From positions 1 to 21,577 of the forward strand of contig WAMZ01000010.1 of the NCBI GenBank assembly GCA_015522055.1: a stretch of 21,577 bases of DNA, given 5' to 3'. The notes below the pieces were generated by a model that was given only the letters and a program-made list of their open reading frames with translations, did not search any database and had not been told where the DNA came from. This document shows positions 8,298 through 15,450 of this stretch, piece after piece. Numbering within the stretch: the stretch's first letter is position 1; each line of letters opens with the position of its first letter. Origin of the DNA: Candidatus Geothermarchaeota archaeon (GTDB taxonomy: Archaea; Thermoproteota; Nitrososphaeria; Geothermarchaeales; JDFR-13). Both the position numbers and the translations under genes were made by a program.

Positions 8298-9698
8298 CTA
8301 GAATGAGAAGTATCTATGTACCTCTATCGGAGATGGATACTGATTTATCTCCAGGAATTCCCTAGTCTTAAGGTCGATATATGTATCAATCAACTCGCTG
8401 CTAAATACTGGCTTCAGATATTCATTATCCGACCGGAGCTCCTCGAGAGCCTCATATAAGTCTCTAGGTAGACTCTTGACATTATACTGCCTCAGCTCCT
8501 CCTCACTCAGGTGATAAATGTCCTTATCCACTGGATCCCCTGGATCAATCTTCTTCTTCACCCCGTCTAAGCCAGCCATCACTATAGCTGCTAGTGATAA
8601 GTATGGATTGGCTAAGGGGTCGGGAGGCCTATACTCGATCCTCTTCTCCCAATACTTCCCCCGCCTATATACTGGAACCCTCACCGCACTACTCCTATTG
8701 GCACGTGACCACGCAAGGTAGATTGGGGCTTCATACCCCGGCACCAGCCTCTTGTAACTATTTACTGTGGGGCTAACTATAGCGGATAGACTCCGACCAT
8801 GCTCCAATAACCCACCTATGAAATACCGTGCATACTGACTCAGCTCTGCATACTCATCATCCTGGTCATAGAATAGGTTCTCATCCCCCCTCCATATACT
8901 TATATGTGTATGCAGGCCGGAACCGTTATCCCCAAATATAGGTTTGGGCATAAATGTGGCATATAACCCGAATTCCTGGGCAACCCTCCTGGCAACATAT
9001 TTCAAGGTCATATAATTATCTGCAGTCCTCAGTGGGTCGCTATGTTTAATATCTATCTCCATCTGAGCAACTACACCCACCTCATGGTGATGGGCTGTCG
9101 AGTCGACACCAAACACCTCCTTCAATAGGGAAGCAACCCTATACCTATAATCATATATAGTATCTGTATGTATCGAGGTATAGTATCCATCTTTGAATGT
9201 CGTTGGGTATCCATCGCTAACCCAAGGCGCCTCTGGAGACTCTAGATAATATGATAAGCCGGCATACGGCCTAGACACATCCACTTTAACTGATGAAAAT
9301 ACATAGTATTCAGCCTCCAACCCTGTATACGCTCTCAGACCCATCTCACCCAGATACTCCAACAGCCTCTTAGCCACATATCTCGGGTCCACCTCCAGAG
9401 GCCCTGCCCCCATAGTCTTAAATACATAGCTATACATCCTTGCAATAGACTCGCCATTCGACTTCCAGGGAAGAATGACGAATGTCTCTGGGTCAGGCAA
9501 CAAGTTTAAATCGCTATACTCAATCTTACCGAACCCCGATACGCTACTACCGTCAAGCTTGGGAAGCCCGTCTCTAAGGCTATCTTCATCCAGAGACGAT
9601 GCTGGAACCATGGTCATCTTAAGCCTACCATATAGATCCGTGAAATGTATCTCAACCCAATTAATAGAGTTCCTGGACAACTCGCCCAAGACATCCAT
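8298..9698 (-). CDS. glnA: Glutamine synthetase, type I
   Basis: Makes glutamine from glutamate, ammonia and ATP; the central nitrogen assimilation step. 466 aa from ATG 9696-9698, which has a GGTGAG SD about 8 nt upstream. The frame continues to a TTG at 9731, but that extension is unlikely. GSI landmarks are present: the metal-binding LEAEYYVF, the HHHEVG glutamate/metal site, NGSGLHTHIS, the VPGYEAPIYLAWSRANRSS substrate loop, and RIEYRPPDPLANPYL near the end. The region matching the adenylylation loop reads KDIYHLSEEE rather than the bacterial NLYxLPPEE. Control by adenylylation is therefore unlikely, as usual for archaeal GSI-alpha. It is divergent from an Lrp-family regulator and shares a TATA element with it, which suggests transcriptional control. 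Confidence 0.95.
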   Translation of the reverse strand: MDVLGELSRNSINWVEIHFTDLYGRLKMTMVPASSLDEDSLRDGLPKLDGSSVSGFGKIEYSDLNLLPDPETFVILPWKSNGESIARMYSYVFKTMGAGPLEVDPRYVAKRLLEYLGEMGLRAYTGLEAEYYVFSSVKVDVSRPYAGLSYYLESPEAPWVSDGYPTTFKDGYYTSIHTDTIYDYRYRVASLLKEVFGVDSTAHHHEVGVVAQMEIDIKHSDPLRTADNYMTLKYVARRVAQEFGLYATFMPKPIFGDNGSGLHTHISIWRGDENLFYDQDDEYAELSQYARYFIGGLLEHGRSLSAIVSPTVNSYKRLVPGYEAPIYLAWSRANRSSAVRVPVYRRGKYWEKRIEYRPPDPLANPYLSLAAIVMAGLDGVKKKIDPGDPVDKDIYHLSEEELRQYNVKSLPRDLYEALEELRSDNEYLKPVFSSELIDTYIDLKTREFLEINQYPSPIEVHRYFSF

Positions 9699-9754
9699 GC
9701 CGATACTCACCAAGTGGGCATAAATTAACAAAAAAGTTAGTTAAGTAGATAATA

Positions 9755-9763
9755 CTTATATAG
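9755..9763. promoter_or_regulatory. Shared TATA element for glnA and lrp
   Basis: CTTATATAG on the plus strand reads CTATATAAG on the minus strand, so it can act as a TATA box in both directions. Counting about 26 nt puts the lrp transcript start near 9785 and the glnA start near 9732. Both leaders would then include the SD sites used to choose the starts. The assignment is by position only. Confidence 0.5.
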
Positions 9764-9773
9764 ATTTTCTTGA

Positions 9774-9821
9774 CAAATGTTTAGCTTGAGAGACGTATCA
9801 TGAGCCCTAACTGAACATTTG
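9774..9821. promoter_or_regulatory. Long-spaced inverted repeat, probable Lrp operator
   Basis: CAAATGTTTAG (9774-9784) and CTGAACATTTG (9811-9821) are 11-bp inverted arms with one mismatch. The inner 8 bp CAAATGTT/AACATTTG pair perfectly. Arm centres are about 37 bp apart. The left arm lies between the TATA element and the predicted lrp transcript start; the right arm touches the lrp SD (GGTGAT). This arrangement suits an octameric Lrp-type protein binding its own promoter. The repeat is visible; the binding protein is inferred. Confidence 0.55.
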
Positions 9822-9830
9822 GTGATATAT

Positions 9831-10304
9831 ATGGTTAGATTGGATTCGCCTGTTGATAGGAGAGACCTACAGATATTATCGATACTCGTGGAGAACTCTA
9901 GGGTGTCGGCTAGGGAGATAGCCCGTAGACTAAAACTCTCGGCGGGAACTGTACAAGCCAGGATTAAGAGATTGGAGGAGCTGGGTGTAATAAAGGGCTA
10001 TACAGTTTCCATCGATTTAGAGAAGCTCGGCTATATATTCCCAGTTCTAATCGATATAAGGGCATCTAAGGGCAAGATAAGGGAGGTCGAGAAGTACCTA
10101 GTCTCGTTTGACAACGTATTCGCGGTCTACGATATAACCGGCGACTACGACATAACCATAATCGCGTTATTCAAGACTAGGGAGGAGCTGGACGACTTCA
10201 TCAAGGAGATAAATGAATATAGATATATAGAGAGGACCCATACAAAACTTATATTAAACGTGATAGTTGAGAATAAATTGTCTGGATACCTAAAACACGA
10301 CTAG
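9831..10304 (+). CDS. Lrp/AsnC-family transcriptional regulator
   Basis: 157 aa. Residues about 5-60 form the Lrp/AsnC helix-turn-helix (DRRDLQILSILVENSR, then LSAGTVQARIKRLEELGVIK). The C-terminal part is the RAM/effector domain, a beta-alpha-beta-beta-alpha-beta fold used for oligomerization and amino-acid sensing (FAVYDITGDYDITIIALF). The start is ATG 9831, because GGTGAT lies 6 nt upstream; an in-frame TTG at 9819 is less likely. It is divergent from glnA and shares its promoter region, so regulation of glutamine synthetase and autoregulation are the natural guess. Its stop overlaps that of gatC: the tetranucleotide CTAG at 10301-10304 supplies TAG on both strands. Confidence 0.9.
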   Translation: MVRLDSPVDRRDLQILSILVENSRVSAREIARRLKLSAGTVQARIKRLEELGVIKGYTVSIDLEKLGYIFPVLIDIRASKGKIREVEKYLVSFDNVFAVYDITGDYDITIIALFKTREELDDFIKEINEYRYIERTHTKLILNVIVENKLSGYLKHD

Positions 10305-10606
10305 CCACGCTCCCTACCCAGCCTCCTTACACCCTTAATAGGTGGAAGTGATACATACCCCTCATATAGCGAAGATCCGCAAACCTCCCTCAGATCAACG
10401 TAACTATCGATAGGCTTATCTGGCCTTGGGAGGCCTCTAGACTCCAGTGGATGATAGAGTGGTTTATAATTCTCGAAAACATCTTTATATTTATCCAGTT
10501 CATCGAAGAGCCTTAATATAGCCTTAAGATCATCCAAATATTTCGATGGCTCATCCCCAATCATCGCGATAGACATCATCTTAATAACATCCTCAACCTC
10601 CACCAT
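10301..10606 (-). CDS. gatC: Asp-tRNA(Asn) amidotransferase subunit GatC
   Basis: Small scaffold subunit that holds GatA and GatB together in GatCAB. 101 aa, normal length. The N-terminus is helical (VEDVIKMMSIAM...YLDDLKAILRLFDELDKY) and is followed by an extended Pro-rich segment (PLYHPLESRGLPRPDKP) that wraps around GatA in known structures. It is the last gene of the cluster. An SD (GGGGTGA) overlaps the gatA stop and lies about 7 nt before ATG 10604-10606, so translation is coupled. Sequence conservation of GatC is low. The call rests on length, pattern and position after gatA. Confidence 0.88.
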   Translation of the reverse strand: MVEVEDVIKMMSIAMIGDEPSKYLDDLKAILRLFDELDKYKDVFENYKPLYHPLESRGLPRPDKPIDSYVDLREVCGSSLYEGYVSLPPIKGVRRLGRERG

Positions 10607-10612
10607 AATCCA

Positions 10613-12031
10613 TCACCCCGGCAGGAGCCCCGGGTCATATATAGCACCCTCTAAAATACTAGACATCCAAATCAATTCAGCATCAGAATAAAACCTACCA
10701 ATCAACTGAACACCTGTGGGCAGACCATCTACGAGACCAGCGGGGATAGTAATGGCCGGATTCCCCGCAAGATTAGGTATCACAGTAAATATATCCAGTA
10801 CATATCCTTTAGGCCCGACAGCCTCCCCCAACCTAGGAGGTAAACGTGGTGAGGCAGGCAGAAGAATAAATCTATGCTCCCTTAGGATCCTATTCAAGTT
10901 CTCCTTAACCCATCTCCTCCCCTTTAGCGCCCGAATATAATATCTACCTTCATAACCCTTGCTTGAAGCATATGTACCCATTATAATCCTCCTCTTAACC
11001 TCATCACCGAACCCCCGGCTCCTAGTATATGTTACTGCATCCCAGTAACTCCCTGCATCAATCCTCATACCATAATTCTCCCCACTATATCTAGCTAAAT
11101 TACTACTGGCCTCGACCATAGCGATTATATAATATATGGATAGGCATGGATATACGAAGCCCATATCGATATCCACGGTCTTAAAGCCAAGCGACTCCAA
11201 CCTATCTAGAACCTTGTACACCATATTGCTAACTGGGGTATCGCAGAGGCCAATTAGTTGGCTCGAATATGCTATACTTACATCATCTAGCTCCAGCCCC
11301 TCACCATCGATTATTCTCTGAAGCTGGTTCCTAACCTCATCCCTCCTCGACCCATAATACATAGTCATATCCCTAGCATCATATTCCATAAGGTAATATA
11401 GGATGTATGCCATGTCAAGCGAGTATCTCGTAAATAGACCAATCTGCTCTAGGCTATCGGCGTATGAAACGAGGCCATACCTACTTAACGTCCCATATGT
11501 AGGCTTAAGCCCCAAAACATGTGTATATGCTGCGGGTAGCCTCACACTACCACCTGTATCGCTCCCCAAGGCTACATGAGAGCCCCATGCAACAACCACC
11601 GCACTACCACTACTACTCCCACCGGGAACCCTCTCCCTATCCCAGGGATTAAGGGTAGGGCCGTAATGGCTCGTCTCACCAGAGCTACCCATCGCGAACT
11701 CATCCATATTCGTCTTACCCACAACTACACCCCCAAGCTTCTTAATAACCTCGACTACATGGGCATCATAAGGGGGTACATAGCCATCTAGGATAGCACT
11801 GGCACAGGTATTCGGGAGCCCAGCCACCGCTATATTATCCTTAACCGGGAAAAGAAATCCACTTAGGGGCCCCTCACTAGACGATACCTCATCCAAAACC
11901 TCCTCCATATCCCTAATAGTTATAAATGCGTTAAACTTTTCATGCGCCTCCCTACAACGGCTATATTCATAGCGTGCCATAGAGATTCTCTTATCCACAT
12001 CCATACTCGCCAAAGGCCCCCTAGCAGCCAT
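10613..12031 (-). CDS. gatA: Asp-tRNA(Asn) amidotransferase subunit GatA
   Basis: Glutaminase subunit of GatCAB. It releases ammonia from an amide donor and feeds it through a channel to GatB. 472 aa, amidase-signature family. The catalytic triad is visible: K64 in FPVKDN, cis-Ser S139 in VPGGSSSGS, and the nucleophile S162 in GSDTGGSVRLPAA. The motif NAFITI near the N-terminus and LAGNPAITIPAG near the end are typical. ATG 12029-12031 has a GGGGGTGG SD 4 nt upstream, inside the 11-nt gap after the gatB-aspS stop. In archaea GatCAB is thought to work only on Asp-tRNA(Asn), since Gln-tRNA(Gln) is made by GatDE. The fused AspRS next door supports that role. Confidence 0.94.
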   Translation of the reverse strand: MAARGPLASMDVDKRISMARYEYSRCREAHEKFNAFITIRDMEEVLDEVSSSEGPLSGFLFPVKDNIAVAGLPNTCASAILDGYVPPYDAHVVEVIKKLGGVVVGKTNMDEFAMGSSGETSHYGPTLNPWDRERVPGGSSSGSAVVVAWGSHVALGSDTGGSVRLPAAYTHVLGLKPTYGTLSRYGLVSYADSLEQIGLFTRYSLDMAYILYYLMEYDARDMTMYYGSRRDEVRNQLQRIIDGEGLELDDVSIAYSSQLIGLCDTPVSNMVYKVLDRLESLGFKTVDIDMGFVYPCLSIYYIIAMVEASSNLARYSGENYGMRIDAGSYWDAVTYTRSRGFGDEVKRRIIMGTYASSKGYEGRYYIRALKGRRWVKENLNRILREHRFILLPASPRLPPRLGEAVGPKGYVLDIFTVIPNLAGNPAITIPAGLVDGLPTGVQLIGRFYSDAELIWMSSILEGAIYDPGLLPG

Positions 12032-12042
12032 ACAACCACCCC

Positions 12043-14802
12043 CTAGGGCTCACTATACTTCGGAGTCCTCGGTGAGAAGACGGTCTCGAGGACCGAATCC
12101 AGCTGTAGCAGCGCCATCACCAACCTATCTAAGCCGATCCCAAAGCCAGCGTGTGGAGGCATCCCATACCTAAACATATTTATATACCATTCATAGGCCT
12201 CCGGGAAGAGACCCTTCCTCCTCAGATTCCTAATAAGCATATCCGGGTCATTGATTCTCTCACCTCCACTCGCAAGTTCCAAGGGATAACCCTTCTCCAT
12301 CGGCCACATGAAGTCGAAGCTATTGGTCAACCTCTCGTCATCATCCGATATCCTATAATAAAATGCCCTTATATCCACGGGCCAGTGGGTTATGAAATAC
12401 GGCTTATCACCATATACATCCAGGACCCTCAGTTCCTCGGCGCCCAGGTCATCACCAAAATCTATATCGACACCCCTACCCCTCAGAATCTCCAGAGCCT
12501 CCAGATAAGTTATCCTAGGAAATGGCTTAGATAACTTGGGGAGCCCCCTACCAAGAACATCAAGCTCATCCCTAGCCTCATCCCTAAGATAATCGACACA
12601 GTATATCATCATATCCTCAATAAGCTCTAGGAGATCATCCAGCCTATATAGCGAGACCTCCACATCTATCGACCAGAACTCCGCCAAGTGCCTAGGTGTA
12701 TCATACTTCTGGGCCCTATAGTAACTATCTATCTCAAAAACCTTCCTAAACATATTCAGAGCCATCTGCTTATACAACTGTGGACTCTGAGCCAGGAATG
12801 CCTCCCTACCATAGAATAGAATTGGGAATAGCTCCGCCCCACCCTCAGTCGCTGTCGTAATTATCTTAGGCGTATTTATCTCAACGAATCCATTCTCATA
12901 GAAAAACTCTCTAAGGGCCCTCAGCAACTTCGCCCTGAAACTCAGTACACTCCTAGTCCTCATACTACGTATATCCAAATATCTATACTTCATACGTACA
13001 TCTATACCAGACCTCGCCAGATCCAGTAGAGTGAGGGGCGGGGGCTCATACCCACCTATATGTCTAAGCCAACCCAACCTAAGCTCAACACCCCCAGGAG
13101 CCCTCCTATCCCTCCTTAATCTACCACCCACGATTATAAAAGCCTCCTTATGAAGCCTCTTCAGCACCTCGAAGAACTCATCACCCTTCTCCGATACACA
13201 CTGTATCCTACCCGTCCAATCCCTTAAAATGATAAATATCTTGCCACCAACATGCATCTTACTCTCAAGCCAACCAGCCAGTACAACCTCCCCCTTACCC
13301 ATTCTAAATGCATCCAATACCGAATGAGCCTCCTTTGCAAGCCTCTCCCTATATACCGTCGGCTTCATATAGGTTGTCCCTACACTCTCCACCTTAGTCT
13401 TCTGTATAGCTGGCTTTACAATGTCCTCCACACGCTTCGCTACAAATGCGGGGTCAGCCCTATATCCATCTTCAGATAGTCTCTTAACCACAATCCCAGT
13501 TATATAGTCCTTGACCCTAGGACTGTCAAGCCTTAAATTCCTATCTTTAACCACCTCAGCAATATATCTGTCGATAGTCTCCCCATCAGCCGGCTTTAAC
13601 TCCTCAACCTCCACATAACGTTTCACAAGCCTCTTCCTGGCCTCACCCTCCGTCAATATACCTTCCTTAACCATCTGAACAAGACCCTTGAGTAGAGAGG
13701 CTAGTTCCTCCTTACCAGCTAGCCCCCTCTTAAGCAGATATCTAGCCTCATTCACCAATATCTTACTCAATAATTGATTAGCTATAACATCACCAGGCTC
13801 GAATGCAGTCATCCTAAATAAGTCGAGGAGGTCCCTATCCCTAGCAATTATATCAGCCTGATCCTCCCGGACCGCATATATCTGAATCAATTCCCTGGCG
13901 ACATCAGTTGATATCCTAGGCATCCCCGATACCGCCTCATCGATTAAGGGTCTAAGATCGATAGCAGGTATATTCGGGTCTGGAAAATATCTATATTCCT
14001 CCTCAAACTCCTTCTCCCTAATACTAACCGTAACCTTCCTACGCTCATCCCAATGCCTAGTCTCCCTGGATAAGGCTATACCCTCATCCAAGTACCTCTT
14101 CATCCTCACAATCTCAAATGATAAAGCTTTCTCCACATCCCTCGATGAGCCGACGTTCTTAATCTCCACCCTACTACCCCCAGCCACAGATATATTGGCA
14201 TCCGTCTTCAAACTAATCTCTATATTGGGGTCCAGTATCCCAACATCCATAAGGAGTTTCCTGAGGGCATCTAGGAAATCACGGGCCTCCTCAGGCGAAT
14301 TAATATCCGGCTCTGTAACAATCTCGATGAGGGGACAGCCAGATCTATTGTAGTCCACGAGAACCCTCCTAGACTCACCCAAACCAGATGGATGGATGAG
14401 CCTAGCCGGATCCTCCTCTATATGGACCCTCCTTATCCTAATCCTCCTACCATTCCTCAACTCTAGATATCCATTCCAGCCAAGTGGATAGTAGCCCCCA
14501 CCCTCATATTGAGTTATCTGATAACCTTTGGGTAGATCAGGATAAAAGTAGTGTTTCCTATAAAACTGGAGTGTATCAGCAACCTCACAGTTTAATGCCT
14601 TCGCCGCCCTAATCGCCTTAACAATTACTTCCTTATTGGGACGGGGGAGTGAGCCTGGGAGACCTAGACATATTGGGCATACAAACTCATTGGGCTTCTT
14701 AGGCCTATAGCGATAAGCATTCCTACATGGGCAGAATAGCTTCGTCTCTACCGTATTGACTGGGACGTGGACTTCAAGGCCGATCTTAACGTCATATTCA
14801 AT
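12043..14802 (-). CDS. gatB-aspS: GatB-AspRS fusion: amidotransferase subunit B joined to aspartyl-tRNA synthetase
   Basis: One uninterrupted frame of about 919 codons encodes two complete enzymes. Residues 1-about 464 are GatB, which activates the Asp on tRNA by phosphorylation and amidates it. They include KIGLEVHVP, a four-cysteine zinc site (C24, C26, C42, C45), DYNRSGCPLIEIVTEPD, and the helical and YqeY-like tRNA-binding tail (about 359-464). A short linker (465-480) leads to class IIb AspRS. That part has an anticodon-binding OB-fold (505-584), TEGGAELFP (652-660), QSPQLYKQ (672-679), motif 2 YYRAQKYDTPRHLAEF (694-709) and motif 3 GFGIGLDR (886-893). The synthetase looks catalytically intact. 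RAPGG in the OB-fold (P569) resembles non-discriminating AspRS. GatA and GatC follow. There is no ATG, GTG or TTG at the GatB N-terminus; ATT 14802 (or 14805) is proposed, and the first conventional in-frame codon is TTG 14460, inside GatB. AsnRS is a less likely alternative for the second half. Confidence 0.9.
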   Translation of the reverse strand: MEYDVKIGLEVHVPVNTVETKLFCPCRNAYRYRPKKPNEFVCPICLGLPGSLPRPNKEVIVKAIRAAKALNCEVADTLQFYRKHYFYPDLPKGYQITQYEGGGYYPLGWNGYLELRNGRRIRIRRVHIEEDPARLIHPSGLGESRRVLVDYNRSGCPLIEIVTEPDINSPEEARDFLDALRKLLMDVGILDPNIEISLKTDANISVAGGSRVEIKNVGSSRDVEKALSFEIVRMKRYLDEGIALSRETRHWDERRKVTVSIREKEFEEEYRYFPDPNIPAIDLRPLIDEAVSGMPRISTDVARELIQIYAVREDQADIIARDRDLLDLFRMTAFEPGDVIANQLLSKILVNEARYLLKRGLAGKEELASLLKGLVQMVKEGILTEGEARKRLVKRYVEVEELKPADGETIDRYIAEVVKDRNLRLDSPRVKDYITGIVVKRLSEDGYRADPAFVAKRVEDIVKPAIQKTKVESVGTTYMKPTVYRERLAKEAHSVLDAFRMGKGEVVLAGWLESKMHVGGKIFIILRDWTGRIQCVSEKGDEFFEVLKRLHKEAFIIVGGRLRRDRRAPGGVELRLGWLRHIGGYEPPPLTLLDLARSGIDVRMKYRYLDIRSMRTRSVLSFRAKLLRALREFFYENGFVEINTPKIITTATEGGAELFPILFYGREAFLAQSPQLYKQMALNMFRKVFEIDSYYRAQKYDTPRHLAEFWSIDVEVSLYRLDDLLELIEDMMIYCVDYLRDEARDELDVLGRGLPKLSKPFPRITYLEALEILRGRGVDIDFGDDLGAEELRVLDVYGDKPYFITHWPVDIRAFYYRISDDDERLTNSFDFMWPMEKGYPLELASGGERINDPDMLIRNLRRKGLFPEAYEWYINMFRYGMPPHAGFGIGLDRLVMALLQLDSVLETVFSPRTPKYSEP

Positions 14803-14808
14803 AATCTA

Positions 14809-14816
14809 CCACCCCC
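14809..14816 (-). promoter_or_regulatory. Strong SD before the unusual gatB-aspS start
   Basis: GGGGGTGG on the minus strand is followed by TAG (in frame, 14806-14808) and then ATT ATT GAA TAT. The SD is the same one used before gatA. Measured from the GGTG core, it sits 4 nt before the first ATT and 7 nt before the second. The in-frame TAG shows that translation cannot come from further upstream. The nearest ATG (14793-14795) and TTG (14799-14801) are in another frame that stops after about 15 codons. The site therefore supports initiation at AUU. Confidence 0.7.
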
Positions 14817-14821
14817 AGATA

Positions 14822-15373
14822 CTAGGGCGTCCAATACTCCTCCTCGAAACCCTCCTCCAAGCCGATCTTCCTAGCTAAAACAAATAGTAAATCACTCAAT
14901 CTATTTAAATATGGTATTACATTCTCATGCCCCTCAACACCCTCTCCCTTAAAGAATGAAACAACTCTGCGCTCAGCCCTCCTACAAACAGCCCTAGCAT
15001 AATGCATAAGGGAAGCCAACTCACTTCCACCCACGACGAGAAACTTATCCAGGGGAGGTATGCTAGCCTCAATTTCATCTATATATAGCTCAAGACGAGC
15101 CACATCATCAGCATTTATATCCTCACACTTCTTACCAACAATTGGGCTATGAATACATGCGAGCTCAGCAGACAACCTATACAGATCCACCTGAATCTCC
15201 TTCAACAGATTTATTATATAGTCTTCCTCAGTCAGAGATCTTATATATCCAAGGAGGGAATTCAATTCATCCAGTGCCCCAAGAGCCTCTATCAGCGGAT
15301 GGTCCTTAGGGAGGCGGACCCCACCTATAACACTGGTCTCGCCCCCATCGCCCAGCCTAGTATATATTGGCAT
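14822..15373 (-). CDS. pduO: Cob(I)alamin adenosyltransferase, PduO/MMAB type
   Basis: Transfers adenosyl from ATP to cob(I)alamin to make coenzyme B12. 183 aa from ATG 15371-15373, which has GGGGTG 7 nt upstream. An in-frame ATG at 15409 gives 195 aa but lacks an SD and adds residues the family does not have. Motifs: the N-terminal ATP-binding YTRLGDGGETSVIGG, GALDELNSLLGY, ARAVCRRAERRVV and YLNRLSDLLFVLAR, all characteristic of the PduO-type trimer. It lies 16-19 nt upstream of gatB-aspS on the same strand, so it probably leads that operon. The two functions have no obvious metabolic link. Possible users of B12 (ribonucleotide reductase, methylmalonyl-CoA mutase) are not in the window. Confidence 0.9.
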   Translation of the reverse strand: MPIYTRLGDGGETSVIGGVRLPKDHPLIEALGALDELNSLLGYIRSLTEEDYIINLLKEIQVDLYRLSAELACIHSPIVGKKCEDINADDVARLELYIDEIEASIPPLDKFLVVGGSELASLMHYARAVCRRAERRVVSFFKGEGVEGHENVIPYLNRLSDLLFVLARKIGLEEGFEEEYWTP

Positions 15374-15420
15374 CCCAATACACCCCATCCAGCAATTAAT
15401 ATATTTCATGATTCAAATAC

Positions 15421-15430
15421 TAAATTTTTA
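15421..15430. promoter_or_regulatory. Bidirectional TATA-like element between pduO and membrane protein
   Basis: TAAATTTTTA is nearly self-complementary (TAAAAATTTA on the minus strand). Its centre is about 26 nt from ATG 15451 on the plus strand, which predicts a leaderless mRNA for the membrane protein. On the minus strand 26 nt leads to about 15400, giving a leader of about 27 nt containing the pduO SD. One element may thus serve both genes. Confidence 0.5.
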
Positions 15431-15450
15431 ATCATATTTATCCGATTGAA

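Noticed and set aside
9699..9731. Extended glnA starting at TTG 9731
   Set aside because: ATG 9698 has a GGTGAG SD and matches the usual glutamine synthetase N-terminus; the extension would begin at about the predicted transcript start.
12151..12534. Plus-strand open frame of 127 codons opposite the AspRS part
   Set aside because: It is a shadow of conserved synthetase sequence on the other strand, with no SD or family resemblance.
14458..14460. TTG as start of gatB-aspS
   Set aside because: It lies inside conserved GatB sequence. The 114 codons upstream encode the expected N-terminus and zinc site and are free of stops, and no SD precedes the TTG.
14793..14801. ATG 14793-14795 or TTG 14799-14801 as gatB start
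   Set aside because: Both are in another frame that meets a TAG after about 15 codons. They would work only with a frameshift, for which no slippery sequence is evident.
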